A DNA stretch of 64,000 bases from Lewinella sp. LCG006 (GCF_040784935.1 NZ_CP160680.1:3318501-3382500); one strand, 5' to 3'; shown: positions 17,830 to 27,390, numbered from the stretch's first letter. The notes: generated from the sequence alone by a model not told the origin. A program made the numbers and translations.

Positions 17830-18546
17830 ATGCGCTATCGATTCACTGCTCTATTCCTGTTACTGTTTGCTTTTTCGGCCATTAGGTGCCAGGAGGTCAA
17901 TTATCCTCCACGTCACGAAATCGGCTTTGACCTCTTGCCGATCATCGTCACGGGGAGTACCAATAACAATGTAGGATTGGGCATGGAATTGTTTTATACG
18001 CAACAATTGAAAGAAGGGAAATTGCGTCTGCGCTACCTCACCAATCGGCGGGGAGCCAACTACCTGGACAACGGCATTTTGCGCCGCTACGAAAAGATGC
18101 TTTCCGACAACTCTCTGCGTACGGTAGAAAACCGCTACTGGCAGCGCCAAAACCACGGCTTGCGGCTGGGTTACGAGCAAGTCTTCCGTACCAAAGTGAT
18201 TGAATATTACTGGAGTTTTGATCTGTTTGGGCAGTACAACCGGGCCCAAATCGCTTCGCTGGCCTTGCTCGACAACCCCAACTTGCCGGATAGTGAGCCG
18301 GAAGAAGAATTCAGTGCCGTCAACGACTTCAACAGCTACGAGTTTGGCATCATCCCCACCCTGGGCTTGGGCTTCTACATTGACGAAAAAATTCAGATCA
18401 GGGTAGAAATTGGGCCCAAGCTGAGTGTGCTCCACGAGGATCTGCCGCTGCTCAACGAAAACAATGAGCTTTTTTACAGCAGCTATACCATCAGCAGCTC
18501 GGAGCTGTTTTTGCTGAATGATATTTTGATCACTTATAAGTTTTAG
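17830..18546 (+). CDS. Probable outer-membrane beta-barrel protein
   Basis: The 238-residue product starts with a signal peptide (MRYRFTALFLLLFAFSAIRCQ). Alternating hydrophobic and polar strands follow, such as VGLGMELFYTQQLKEGKLRLRYLTNRRG, YWSFDLFGQYNRAQIASLAL and YEFGIIPTLGLGFYIDEKIQIRVEIGPKLSVLHE. It closes with a strand ending in Phe (LNDILITYKF), as expected for a barrel inserted by BamA. About eight strands would fit, suggesting a small barrel of the OmpA/porin-like type. Function is unknown. The only Cys sits at the signal-peptide end (IRCQ), so a lipoprotein reading is possible but weaker. Confidence 0.7.
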   Translation: MRYRFTALFLLLFAFSAIRCQEVNYPPRHEIGFDLLPIIVTGSTNNNVGLGMELFYTQQLKEGKLRLRYLTNRRGANYLDNGILRRYEKMLSDNSLRTVENRYWQRQNHGLRLGYEQVFRTKVIEYYWSFDLFGQYNRAQIASLALLDNPNLPDSEPEEEFSAVNDFNSYEFGIIPTLGLGFYIDEKIQIRVEIGPKLSVLHEDLPLLNENNELFYSSYTISSSELFLLNDILITYKF

Positions 18547-18965
18547 TTTGGGGTATTCACAATCACTTCCTCTTTCCACGGGCCCAAAACGATCATGGGT
18601 TTGGCATTTAAATCATAATAATGCTTGTCTATTTTTTGGGTCCTGGTGTATCGCTTGGGCGGTGTTTGCTCGTAATCTTCAACGGTTTCCTTCATCTCGT
18701 GCGGCTCTCCTTGCGTAAGGGATGGCGTGAAGTGGAATTCACGATATTTGATCTGTTCTCGAGAATCCGTCCTTAGAGATTGGGTAAAACCATAACCAAA
18801 CTCTCCCATGCTGGGGTTCTCAACGGTAAAGAGATTTTTACTGCTATTCGTATAGGCGCTAGAATAGCCATCTACTTCTTCCCCCAGTCCTTCTTTGTTG
18901 ATTAAAATAGAAGTTAGTGAATTGAGCTGCTGCTGGTGTATTGGTTGGGGATTACGCCAGCTGCC
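18543..18965 (-). pseudogene. Gene remnant: C-terminal piece of an unknown protein
   Basis: The minus-strand frame is open for 141 codons from just after a TAG at 18966-18968 to a stop at 18543. The only ATG lies 52 codons in, at 18809. The codons upstream of that ATG still look coding (WRNPQPIHQQQLNSL, INKEGLGEEVDGY), so the real start is missing. This is best read as the 3' end of a formerly longer gene. The internal sequence (FTVENPSMGEFGYGF, YEQTPPKRYTRTQKIDKHYYDLN) gives no family that I recognise. An alternative is an 88-residue protein from 18809. It overlaps the preceding convergent gene by 4 bases. Confidence 0.55.
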
Positions 18966-18987
18966 CTACTTTTTGATGTCCTTAACC

Positions 18988-19218
18988 TCAGAACAGGTAA
19001 GTGTCTCGATCAGGTTTTTTAATATTTTTTAATTTTTCATAGATTATTACAGACAGCTTAGCGAATGAAGGTAAACCTCTGCTTACAGTAGCTTTTATTA
19101 CTCCACCATTTCTGAAGCCTCCCATTCTTGCTATATCATCGTACGTCCAGTCATTATCTTTCATCATCTGGCGAAACCTATCCTTCCAATCTTCGCGTAT
19201 TTTATCTTCCATTTCCAT
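18988..19218 (-). CDS. Small HTH-like DNA-binding protein
   Basis: The 76-residue product begins MEMEDKIREDWKDRFRQMM and continues DNDWTYDDIARMGGFRNGGVIKATVSRGLPSFAKLSVIIYEKL. The pattern helix - IARMGGF - turn - VIKATVSRG - helix with PSFAKL resembles a short Cro/CI-type helix-turn-helix. It is likely a small regulator, perhaps from a mobile element or toxin-antitoxin locus, but no partner is identified. It sits between the gene remnant at 18543-18965 and the divergent repeat-protein gene, in a stretch that looks rearranged. Confidence 0.55.
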   Translation of the reverse strand: MEMEDKIREDWKDRFRQMMKDNDWTYDDIARMGGFRNGGVIKATVSRGLPSFAKLSVIIYEKLKNIKKPDRDTYLF

Positions 19219-19369
19219 TCGATAAAAAATTCATACCTTTTCCGTCATTTGGCCGGTTTCATAGTACATTAACCGGACGAACTCTAATGTAACTTCTAAA
19301 TCTTCAATGTGTTCCGACTCCCTGCTTTTGTTCCTTTTGCATGGAGGAAGACATAAAACTTGTAACTGT

Positions 19370-22174
19370 ATGATGCTCCGTTTTTCTCCGTTCTCACTGT
19401 TAATCATTTTAGTGTTTTGCACCCAAGCTTTATGGGCCCAAAAGCCTACTCCTACCACCACTGAGTTGCTGTTTCATGATGATGAAGACCGTCTAATCTT
19501 CCGTGGTGAAGTACAGCGTATATTTGGTGATAACAATTATAGTTGTCAAGCTACCATCCTTATTGATAGGGTCTATAGGGGGGATTACCAACTCGACACC
19601 GTCAGTGTACACACCGGACCAGGACGAAACAGGAATATCCCAGACCGCAGATGCCTGCAAGTCGGCGATATTGTGGTTTTTTTTGCCTCAAAAATTTACT
19701 ATTCATCTGAAAAAGGACATGCACCATATACTGTATTTGACCGTGACAATTACTCCTTTGTAGTTCCTCAGGATTCTACAAAGGAGGTAGATTACCGAAT
19801 CAGCGATAAACTGAGCATTCTTGATCAGTTCTTCCAGTTGAAAGATGTCAAAGACAAACAAGCGGTTCAGCTCACCAATGCGGAAGGTGTAGTTTTTGCG
19901 GAAGGAGAATGGGAAAACGGAGTACCTATCGGAGAATGGAAGCATTACACCGAATTCCGGCAGGGATATGGGGAGGTGATGAGTACAATTGTTTATGAGA
20001 AGGGGTTGATCAAGCAAAAAGAAACGTTGAGCTGGTTTTTTCAATATGATGATAAAGGTCGAATCATTCTGGAGCAATTGTACAAAAAACAGGGTGACAA
20101 AAGATATCTAAGCTCTGAAAAGACCTTCGAATACGACGAATTGAACTCTATTGTGACCCACTCAAAAGAATTTTTGCCAGATGGAGTACCCAAAAGTGTA
20201 CATACTTCTAGAACATTCCAAGGACTCTTTAACAGTGAGTCATCAACGGTAAGTAATGGTTACGCTCTGCACGTGGACTATAGCAGCCAGGAAAAGGTGG
20301 AAGGACACGGCGTTCACGGCGCTCGAACAGGTGTCTGGCGTACTTATTCTAAGGATGGCGAGTTGATAGATGAAAAAGACTATGGTACGGTATCAGTACC
20401 CGAAGAAGGCATGTATATTGCTTATCGGCATGATGGAAACATACGAATCAAGGGGCTGATTGACGATCAGGGGAGACAAACGGGAAAGTGGGAACTATTT
20501 TTCGAAGATGGCTCCTTGCAAGAAGTAGGCTTTTTTGAAGAAGGGCAAAGAACGGGGGCTTGGCATACATTTAGTAAAAGAGGAATCCTGATTGTGGAGC
20601 GGCGCTATAAAAATGGGCAACTACATGGCACCTACTTTTTTTACGATAGAAATGACGGTAGACTAACTACTCAAGGGGAATACCTGAATGGCAAAAAAGT
20701 TGGAATATGGAAATCTTATGAACTAGGGCGACTCATTGTTAAAGAGTACAATGATGAGGGGCAATTGCATGGAAAATCCAAAACCTATCACTCAACAGGA
20801 GAGTTAGCGATTGAGAGCACCTACTATAATGGTCTTCTTAATGGTTGGATTCGGCACTACTATGAGGATGGTACGGTGAGCAAGGAGCGGGAGTACCGTG
20901 ATGGTTTACCAATTGGACCAGGTAGTACCTACGACCGCCTTGGACGCCTGGTTGCTCAAAATGAATTTTTACCAGACTTTTTTACCGGCCAAGACCAAAT
21001 GAAGATTTTCACTCCTAAGCGGCAAGAGTCGATTCCCAAACCTACACTAAATCAGAACCGAACAGTTTCTACACTTGGAGTTAACAAAGATAGTATTGAA
21101 ATATTAGGGGCGGAGGTGGACCGATTTATCAATGTTTTTGGCAATTCTTTATTCTCCACACGCTCTAATGGTTTACTCCGTATTGATGTCACTACGGAAG
21201 AACTAGCTGCATATAGCACCCCTTGGCCAGATAGTTTACTCTACGGACCATCACAATATCCGCCACAGATGGCTTTTCGTAACGACACTTTGAGTTGTCT
21301 TTTTCGAGGGGGGCAATCAGCTATGATTTATGATTTTGATGTATTCCGATTTTACAAAAATGAGCTAATCAGCCTTAATCGGTTTCCCATGCGTGCAGAC
21401 AGAGGCAGTCAATCAAGAATTGCTGACGATGGAGAGTCGCTCATTAGCTATCATCAAACGAATTATGACATTCTCATTGAGAAATACAATATGCGGCGGC
21501 GACGGATAACCAGCACTTCACCTCCAATCCCCAATCGCCCGCAGGAAAGGATCAATTGGGTTGATGGCTCCTCCTTTAATGCCAATGGTCAGTTCGCATT
21601 CTTTGCCTTTCGGGATCCAAGATCAGCTAGTGTATATGTAGGGATCGAGAACTTAGCTACAGCAGCTTTTGAACACTTTAAATTTGAAGTCCCCAGAATG
21701 TTAGCAGAAAACTGGAGCACAACAAAAGTTGAACATCACAGCAATATCATATATCTCTTGGGCCATCATACTGACCAAGATTCGCGAAAGAGCATCCGAG
21801 GAATGTACGTGCTAAATTGTACCACTAAGCAGGTAGATTTTTTAGAATGGCAGGACAAACTTGCCCCAGATCGTACTTTCAATCCACAGACTTCAAAGAT
21901 TAATACCTACTTCTACAATAATAGGATGTACATTGTATTTAATTACGATACCAATGGTGTAAACGAGGATAAAAACCTTTCTCCATATCGCAATATTATT
22001 CTGGAGGTCGACACTCAAAATCTCGAACTAGGTAAAATGCTTGATGATGGAAGTAACAACATCAAATATTATTTCTTAGTTAATGGTTATTGGATAGAAT
22101 ATATTCATTATAAGGCTGCAATTGGGCAAGAGCAAGGACGATCTGTCGTTAAGCGCTTTGCATTGACTCAATAA
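19370..22174 (+). CDS. Secreted MORN/YwqK-repeat protein
   Basis: The start at 19370 (or 19373) is chosen because a signal peptide begins there (MMLRFSPFSLLIILVFCTQALWAQ); a frame-open extension to 19307 looks non-coding. The mature N-terminus (to about residue 130) resembles a netrin/TIMP-like OB fold (YSCQATILIDRVYRG, CLQVGDIVVFF). About residues 170-570 then hold more than eight YwqK/MORN-like units of the form G-x-W-x-x-(Y/F)-x-x-G (GVWRTYSKDGEL, GKWELFFEDGSL, GAWHTFSKRG, GIWKSYELG). The last 360 residues look like a beta-propeller-type region. The product of about 934 residues has no T9SS domain. Its role is unknown, probably in the periplasm or on the surface. Confidence 0.8.
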   Translation: MMLRFSPFSLLIILVFCTQALWAQKPTPTTTELLFHDDEDRLIFRGEVQRIFGDNNYSCQATILIDRVYRGDYQLDTVSVHTGPGRNRNIPDRRCLQVGDIVVFFASKIYYSSEKGHAPYTVFDRDNYSFVVPQDSTKEVDYRISDKLSILDQFFQLKDVKDKQAVQLTNAEGVVFAEGEWENGVPIGEWKHYTEFRQGYGEVMSTIVYEKGLIKQKETLSWFFQYDDKGRIILEQLYKKQGDKRYLSSEKTFEYDELNSIVTHSKEFLPDGVPKSVHTSRTFQGLFNSESSTVSNGYALHVDYSSQEKVEGHGVHGARTGVWRTYSKDGELIDEKDYGTVSVPEEGMYIAYRHDGNIRIKGLIDDQGRQTGKWELFFEDGSLQEVGFFEEGQRTGAWHTFSKRGILIVERRYKNGQLHGTYFFYDRNDGRLTTQGEYLNGKKVGIWKSYELGRLIVKEYNDEGQLHGKSKTYHSTGELAIESTYYNGLLNGWIRHYYEDGTVSKEREYRDGLPIGPGSTYDRLGRLVAQNEFLPDFFTGQDQMKIFTPKRQESIPKPTLNQNRTVSTLGVNKDSIEILGAEVDRFINVFGNSLFSTRSNGLLRIDVTTEELAAYSTPWPDSLLYGPSQYPPQMAFRNDTLSCLFRGGQSAMIYDFDVFRFYKNELISLNRFPMRADRGSQSRIADDGESLISYHQTNYDILIEKYNMRRRRITSTSPPIPNRPQERINWVDGSSFNANGQFAFFAFRDPRSASVYVGIENLATAAFEHFKFEVPRMLAENWSTTKVEHHSNIIYLLGHHTDQDSRKSIRGMYVLNCTTKQVDFLEWQDKLAPDRTFNPQTSKINTYFYNNRMYIVFNYDTNGVNEDKNLSPYRNIILEVDTQNLELGKMLDDGSNNIKYYFLVNGYWIEYIHYKAAIGQEQGRSVVKRFALTQ

Positions 22175-22349
22175 CAATCAAATCCTCCTACTGTTTTTAC
22201 ATGGCACTGACTGTTTTTGGATTGTGCGAGGTTCGGAGCGGAGAAGCTTATGCGGCACGGGCTTGCCCGTAAAACGTTATCCAGGTTGCGAAGTATCTTG
22301 GACAACTTTTTTATACACTACATCACCTCCCCAATACAAGAAGCCCCTC

Positions 22350-22757
22350 CTACGCCGGATACTCTACATAATTCCGCGGCGTCTCCCACAACCGCACTGT
22401 CAGCTCGTAGCGGTCATCGAGCTTGGCGCGGATTTTTTGCCAGATCACGTAGCAGATGTTTTCCGCCGTAGGGTTGAGGTCCCGGAACTCTTCGGTGTCC
22501 AAATTGAGGTTTTTGTGGTCGAAGCGTTGTTCTACTTCTTCGTAGATGATGTCTTTGAGGATCTTCAGATCGATCAGGTAGCCGGTTTCGGGGTCGACTT
22601 CTCCTACGACCTTTACCTCCAGGTCGTAGTTGTGGCCGTGGTAGTTGGGATTGTTGCACAAACCGAAAATCTCCTGGTTTTTCTCTGCCGACCAGGCAGG
22701 GTTGTGCAGGCGGTGAGCTGCGTTGAAATGGGCCCGACGAAAAGCGGCGATTCGCAT
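22350..22757 (-). CDS. 6-pyruvoyl-tetrahydropterin synthase / 6-carboxytetrahydropterin synthase homologue
   Basis: The 135-residue protein has all hallmarks of the PTPS/QueD family. Zinc ligands are His15 (NAAH) and His40 and His42 (YHGHNY). Cys34 in GLCNNPNYHGHNY is the catalytic cysteine. FDHKNLNLD carries the catalytic His and Asp, and PTAENIC carries the pterin-anchoring Glu. It acts on dihydroneopterin triphosphate, giving either a queuosine precursor or a pterin. Sequence alone does not separate the two, and no other queuosine gene is in the window. It is cytoplasmic. The MITE-like element begins 26 bases upstream of its start codon and may affect its promoter. Confidence 0.92.
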   Translation of the reverse strand: MRIAAFRRAHFNAAHRLHNPAWSAEKNQEIFGLCNNPNYHGHNYDLEVKVVGEVDPETGYLIDLKILKDIIYEEVEQRFDHKNLNLDTEEFRDLNPTAENICYVIWQKIRAKLDDRYELTVRLWETPRNYVEYPA

Positions 22758-22782
22758 AGTCTATTCTGGTTTATTAACTTTC

Positions 22783-22943
22783 AGAGCTTGTTTGGTAGGG
22801 CATGATTAGCCGAAAGTGAGCAAATTTCATTTCAGGCAAGGCAAATTTTGCAGTCGAATGCGGGCGATTCGGCGAAAAATTTAACGCGGCATGAAATGCA
22901 ATTTGCCACTTGCAGGCAATCGAGGTCCAACTAAACAAGCTCT
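22783..22943. mobile_element. MITE-like element, copy A
   Basis: The 161 bp unit is bounded by AGAGCTTGTTTGGTAGGGC on the left and by its near-perfect inverse, GGTCCAACTAAACAAGCTCT, on the right. A second copy is at 38311-38472. The interior is partly self-complementary (GCAAATTTCATTT near the left, GAAATGCAATTTGCC near the right) and could fold into a long hairpin. No ORF is present, so it would depend on an enzyme elsewhere. Confidence 0.75.
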
Positions 22944-23346
22944 CAGATACTCCAACAAGAAAACGCTTTTTAAGTTCTTGGCTCCTTTTTTGGCAATTGC
23001 CAAAGGAAGCATTAAATTTGGTGTTATTATTTAACCAAGAAAAGTATTCAATCGTTGTTTTCGGGTTTGGAGGTGGCCGTTTTTTATCTCCCTTTCCGTT
23101 TCCAGCTTTTACTACTTTCGATATATCCTGTACATTTCTGCTGGCCAGTCGTTGCGGTCAGGTTGAAAATCAGGGAAAGCGATTTGCCTTACCTTCGGCT
23201 CACAGGCCGTTGAACTAAATAAATTTCACCCTTAACCGGTGAATCTATTTTACTCAAAGTAGTAGCCTGATTGGCTATTCTATTCTGATCGTTTTCTTTC
23301 CGGCCCAGCTCTGTGGCGGGGATGTACAGTCTACAATACAAAGGGT
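22944..23346. other. Gene-free stretch upstream of holB
   Basis: It shows AT-rich DNA with no recognised repeat, RNA gene or credible ORF. Open frames here have no start context and no protein-like composition. Confidence 0.4.
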
Positions 23347-24504
23347 ATGCTATTCGATGAAGTCATCGGGCAGGAACAGCCGAAGGCCCTCTTTCGGCAG
23401 ATGATCCATACGGACAGAATGCCGCATGCACTTTTGCTATTGGCTGCTACGGGTAGTGGTGGTCTGCCCCTGGCGCTGGCGCTGGCGCAGTATTTGCTAT
23501 GTGAGCAAAGCGGCGAGCAGGACTCCGCCTGTGGGGAATGTAAACACTGCCGTAAGGCGGCAAAATACGTCCACCCCGATCTGCACTTCTCTTTCCCGAC
23601 CATCGGCACCAATGCCCTTTCCGATCATTTTTTGCCACAATGGCGCGAAGCCCTCTTCGCTAATCCTTACCTGGAGATCAACGATTGGCTCCAGCATATC
23701 GGTGCCGAAAACAAACAGGGCAACATCAACAAAGACGAGTGCCTCAACATCATTCGCAAACTCAGCCTTAAAAGTTTTGAAAGTCCACGCAAAGTGGTCA
23801 TCCTCTGGTTGCCGGAATACCTCGGCAACGAAGGCAACCGCCTGCTTAAAGTCATTGAAGAGCCCCCCGAACAGACGGTTTTTATCCTAGTGGCCGAAAA
23901 TCAGGAACTGATCCTCAATACGATCCTTTCCCGTTGCCAGTTGGTAAAAATCAACCTGCTTTCCGACGAAGAGATCGCTACCGCCCTGCGCGAGCGCAAC
24001 GGCCTGCCTGCCGAAGATGCGATGGCCATCGCACAACTGGCCAGTGGCAACTTCAATGATGCCCTGAAAGCAGCCCAACACGAAGAAAGCGACCAGGCCG
24101 TTCAGTTTCTGGATTGGATGCGCCGCTGCTACAAAGGGCTCCCCAAAGAAATGGTGGAATGGGCCAATGATTTTGCTGGTCAGGGCCGCGAAAACCAAAA
24201 ACATTTTTTGCAATACGCGCTGCACTTCTGGCGAGAATTCCTCGTTCTGAAGACCAGAGGCGAAGAAGTGGTACGGCTGCGGGAACGCGAAAAACAAACG
24301 GCCATCGGCATGGCCAAAGTAATTCAGCTCCCTCAACTGGAAGCCATTATACAATTACTGGACGATTGTATGTTTTATGTGGAGCGCAATGCGCACCCTA
24401 AGATTTTGTTTCTGGATGCCAGTATCCAGATTAATCACATTATTAAACACTGGTCGGCCTACCAAGAGCAACAAAAAGCCCGCCTGGCAAAAGGCCTGGC
24501 TTAA
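23347..24504 (+). CDS. holB: DNA polymerase III subunit delta'
   Basis: The 385-residue AAA+ clamp-loader subunit begins FDEVIGQEQPKALFRQMI. The P-loop position reads ATGSGGLPLA (about residues 35-43), lacking the Walker A Lys, as expected for the non-hydrolysing delta' subunit. A four-cysteine zinc module follows (Cys52, Cys62, Cys65, Cys68). The sensor 1/SRC region is seen as ILNTILSRCQLVKI, with LLKVIEEPPEQTVFIL before it. The C-terminal helical collar is normal in length. It loads the beta clamp with the rest of the complex. ricT follows 70 bases downstream, an adjacency that recurs in other phyla. Confidence 0.93.
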   Translation: MLFDEVIGQEQPKALFRQMIHTDRMPHALLLLAATGSGGLPLALALAQYLLCEQSGEQDSACGECKHCRKAAKYVHPDLHFSFPTIGTNALSDHFLPQWREALFANPYLEINDWLQHIGAENKQGNINKDECLNIIRKLSLKSFESPRKVVILWLPEYLGNEGNRLLKVIEEPPEQTVFILVAENQELILNTILSRCQLVKINLLSDEEIATALRERNGLPAEDAMAIAQLASGNFNDALKAAQHEESDQAVQFLDWMRRCYKGLPKEMVEWANDFAGQGRENQKHFLQYALHFWREFLVLKTRGEEVVRLREREKQTAIGMAKVIQLPQLEAIIQLLDDCMFYVERNAHPKILFLDASIQINHIIKHWSAYQEQQKARLAKGLA

Positions 24505-24574
24505 GACAACTCTTAGGTAGCCGGTTTGTTTCCATGAAAAGAACAAGCCACCGACCGAGAATATATATAACAGC

Positions 24575-25984
24575 ATGGGATGTACAGGATGTAGTGTAGG
24601 GATAGAAAACGGAACACCGAGCGGCTGTGGCAGCAAAGGAAACTGCGACACCGGCGGTTGCAACCGTATGAATACCTTCGATTGGCTGGCCCAAATGGAG
24701 ATCTACGATGTTGATCATTTCAGCACCGTCGAAGTGAGTTTTAAGAATGGCTCTCGCAAAAGTTTTCACCACCTTCCACCGCACCTGCACCTGCATACCG
24801 GCGACATGGTGGTGGTAGAAGCCAAAAACGGCTACGATATTGGGCGCATCAGTCTCTCCGGAGAGCTTGTTCGCCTGCAAATGAAGAAAAAGAAGGTCAA
24901 GGAAGATAGCCTCACGCCACCCATTATCCGGCAAGCCAACGAGCGAGACCTGGAGCGTCTGGAAGAAGCCCGCCTGCTGGAAAAACCTTCCCTGATTCGT
25001 GCCCGTGCCATCTCCCGCTCCATGGGGCTGGATATGAAAATCGGAGACGTAGAGTTTCAGGGCGACAAGCGCAAAGCGACCTTCTTCTACACGGCTAATG
25101 GTCGGGTAGATTTCCGGGAGTTGATCCGCCATTTCGCTCGCGAGTTTCGCGTAAAAATCGAAATGCGCCAAATTGGTGCCCGCCAGGAATCCGCTCGCAT
25201 CGGCGGTCTGGGGTCCTGTGGGCGGGAATTGTGCTGCTCGACCTGGTTGACCGATTTCAAGTCGGTTTCTACCGCTGCGGCACGTTACCAGAACCTGGCC
25301 ATCAATCAAGCTAAGTTGTCGGGACAGTGCGGAAGGCTAAAATGCTGCCTCAATTACGAGCTCGACACCTACATGGAAGCCGTACAGGCTTTTCCGAAAA
25401 AAGCCGATAAGCTGCAAACCGAATCCGGTGCAGCGGTGCTGGTGAAAACGGACATCTTCAAGCAATTGATGTTCTATGCCTACACCGAAGGGCGCAACCG
25501 TGGTAAGCTTTACGCATTAAAAATCGAACAGGTTACAGAAATCCAAAACCTCAACAGAAAAGGAGAAAAACCTATTGACCTGGGACTTTTGGCCATGGCT
25601 GCTATCGACGAAGAAGAGCAAGAGCCAGATTACGAAGATGTTACGGGCTTCATTGAACTGCCGCCCGAACAGCGTAAGAAAAAATCGCGCAACAAGCGCC
25701 GCACTACCTCCAATCGAGGCAATCAACCGGAGCAAAAAGAAGAAAAACCTCGTCGTGAACGCTCAGTAAAAAAAGACGACGAAAAGCCTCGCCGAAATCG
25801 TCCTAAAAAAGAGGATCAAGGTAAGAAAGAGGAAAAACCACAGGCTAAAAACAATGAAAAAGGAGGTGACCAGCCTGCACCAAAACGCCGCAGAAACAAC
25901 CGCCGCCGAGGGAAGGATCGTAAACCCGGAGATGGCAACAACAATAATCAACAATCAGGAAATAACCCCACCAAAGACAATTAA
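24575..25984 (+). CDS. ricT: PSP1-domain protein, RicT (YaaT) homologue
   Basis: The 469-residue protein opens with a Cys-rich segment (MGCTGCSVG ... GNCDTGGC). The PSP1 core covers about residues 45-310, with DIGRISLSGELV, RARAISRSMGLDMKIGDVEFQGD and a Cys cluster in GSCGRELCCSTWL and CGRLKCCLNYE. These cysteines match RicT, a subunit of the iron-sulfur RicAFT complex that affects RNase Y processing in Bacillus. The last 110 residues are a highly basic and acidic low-complexity tail (KKSRNKRRTTSNRGNQ, RRRNNRRRGK), which suggests RNA binding. It is longer than Bacillus YaaT because of this tail. lpdA starts 2 bases after its stop, so the two are probably co-transcribed. Confidence 0.9.
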   Translation: MGCTGCSVGIENGTPSGCGSKGNCDTGGCNRMNTFDWLAQMEIYDVDHFSTVEVSFKNGSRKSFHHLPPHLHLHTGDMVVVEAKNGYDIGRISLSGELVRLQMKKKKVKEDSLTPPIIRQANERDLERLEEARLLEKPSLIRARAISRSMGLDMKIGDVEFQGDKRKATFFYTANGRVDFRELIRHFAREFRVKIEMRQIGARQESARIGGLGSCGRELCCSTWLTDFKSVSTAAARYQNLAINQAKLSGQCGRLKCCLNYELDTYMEAVQAFPKKADKLQTESGAAVLVKTDIFKQLMFYAYTEGRNRGKLYALKIEQVTEIQNLNRKGEKPIDLGLLAMAAIDEEEQEPDYEDVTGFIELPPEQRKKKSRNKRRTTSNRGNQPEQKEEKPRRERSVKKDDEKPRRNRPKKEDQGKKEEKPQAKNNEKGGDQPAPKRRRNNRRRGKDRKPGDGNNNNQQSGNNPTKDN

Positions 25985-25986
25985 GT

Positions 25987-27390
25987 ATGAAATATGATCT
26001 CGCGATAATCGGTTCTGGCCCAGGAGGATACGTTGCTGCTATACGGGCTGCACAGCTGGGGCTGAAAACAGCCATTATCGAACGCTATGCTACCTTGGGA
26101 GGTACCTGCCTCAATGTAGGTTGTATCCCCTCCAAAGCATTGCTCGATTCTTCGGAGCATTACCATAATGCTGCCGAAAAGTTTGCCGAGCACGGTATCC
26201 AACTCAATAACCTGAAGGTGGATATGCCCCAAATGATCAAGCGGAAGAATGAAGTGGTTGATCAGACTTGCAAGGGCATAGAATTTCTGATGAAGAAAAA
26301 CAAGGTCGATGTTTACCACGGCCACGGCTCGTTCAAGGACAAAAACACCATCATTATCACCAAAGAGGATGGTACGACCGAAGAACTGTCTACCGAAAAA
26401 ACAATCATCGCGACGGGCTCTAAACCCATAGTTCCCGCTGCGTTCAACTACGACAAAAAGCGCGTCATTACTTCTACCGAAGCACTTAACATCGACAAAG
26501 TACCCAAGCGCATGGTCATCATTGGGGGTGGTGTGATCGGGCTGGAATTGGGCTCCGTCTTCGCTCGTCTGGGGACGGAAGTAGAGGTCGTAGAATACGC
26601 CGACCGGATCATCGCTACCATGGACAAAGACTGTAGCAAAGAACTGACCCGGGCATTGAAAAAAATAGGGGTAAAATTCCACCTCAGCCACGCCGTTACC
26701 GAAGTTTCCGCGACTAGTCGTAGCGTAACCGTCAACGTGCAAAAGCGCGATAGTGAAGAGGCCTTCGAAATCAAGGCCGACTACTGCCTGGTAGCCATCG
26801 GACGTCGTGCTTATACCGACAAACTCGGTCTGGAAAACGTAGGCATAGCCACCGATGACCGCGGACGGGTTGAGGTAAACGCTCACCTGGAAACGGCTGT
26901 GCCCGGTATCTACGCCATTGGTGATGTGATCAAAGGTGCGATGTTGGCGCACAAAGCTGAAGAAGAAGGCACCTTCGTTGCGGAGACCATCGCTGGACAG
27001 AAGCCACACATCGACTACAACTTGATTCCGGGTGTAGTATACACCTGGCCAGAGGTAGCCGCCGTAGGCAAAACGGAAGAAGAACTCAAAGAAGCTGGTA
27101 TCCCCTTCAAAGCAGGTAAATTTCCGTTCAAAGCACTAGGTCGTGCCCGTGCCAGCATGGACACCGAAGGCATGGTGAAAGTACTGGCTCATCAGGATAC
27201 CGACGAGATCCTGGGTGTACACATGGTCGGTCCACGAACTGCAGACATGATCGCCGAAGCGGTGGCACTGATGGAGTTCCGCGCTTCCGCCGAAGATGCT
27301 TCTCGTATGAGTCATGCTCACCCAACTTATACCGAAGCCTTTAAAGAAGCTGCGCTGGCTGCTACGGCAGATCGGGCCTTGCATATTTAG
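25987..27390 (+). CDS. lpdA: Dihydrolipoyl dehydrogenase
   Basis: The 467-residue flavoprotein has the FAD-binding GSGPGGYVAA motif at residues 10-18. The redox disulfide is in GGTCLNVGCIPSK (Cys41 and Cys46), the NAD-binding GGGVIGLELGSVF is near residue 180, and the C-terminal catalytic HAHPTYTEAFKEA gives the His-Glu pair. It is the E3 component that reoxidises lipoamide in 2-oxoacid dehydrogenase complexes and the glycine cleavage system. The length is standard. The start is two bases after ricT. No E1 or E2 gene is in the window, so it is a dispersed E3 copy. Confidence 0.97.
   Translation: MKYDLAIIGSGPGGYVAAIRAAQLGLKTAIIERYATLGGTCLNVGCIPSKALLDSSEHYHNAAEKFAEHGIQLNNLKVDMPQMIKRKNEVVDQTCKGIEFLMKKNKVDVYHGHGSFKDKNTIIITKEDGTTEELSTEKTIIATGSKPIVPAAFNYDKKRVITSTEALNIDKVPKRMVIIGGGVIGLELGSVFARLGTEVEVVEYADRIIATMDKDCSKELTRALKKIGVKFHLSHAVTEVSATSRSVTVNVQKRDSEEAFEIKADYCLVAIGRRAYTDKLGLENVGIATDDRGRVEVNAHLETAVPGIYAIGDVIKGAMLAHKAEEEGTFVAETIAGQKPHIDYNLIPGVVYTWPEVAAVGKTEEELKEAGIPFKAGKFPFKALGRARASMDTEGMVKVLAHQDTDEILGVHMVGPRTADMIAEAVALMEFRASAEDASRMSHAHPTYTEAFKEAALAATADRALHI

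Noticed and set aside
17705-17974. Plus-strand 89-codon frame upstream of the outer-membrane protein
   Set aside because: It overlaps the signal-peptide region of the better-supported gene in another frame, and its composition is random.
19231-19461. Minus-strand 76-codon frame upstream of the HTH-like gene
   Set aside because: Its C-terminal half looks protein-like, but it overlaps the signal peptide start of the YwqK-repeat protein. I could not decide whether it is a remnant; it is mentioned as part of the rearranged pocket.
22217-22805. Plus-strand frames of 84 and 193 codons over the PTPS/QueD gene
   Set aside because: The minus-strand frame carries all catalytic residues of the family; the plus frames have no recognisable protein.
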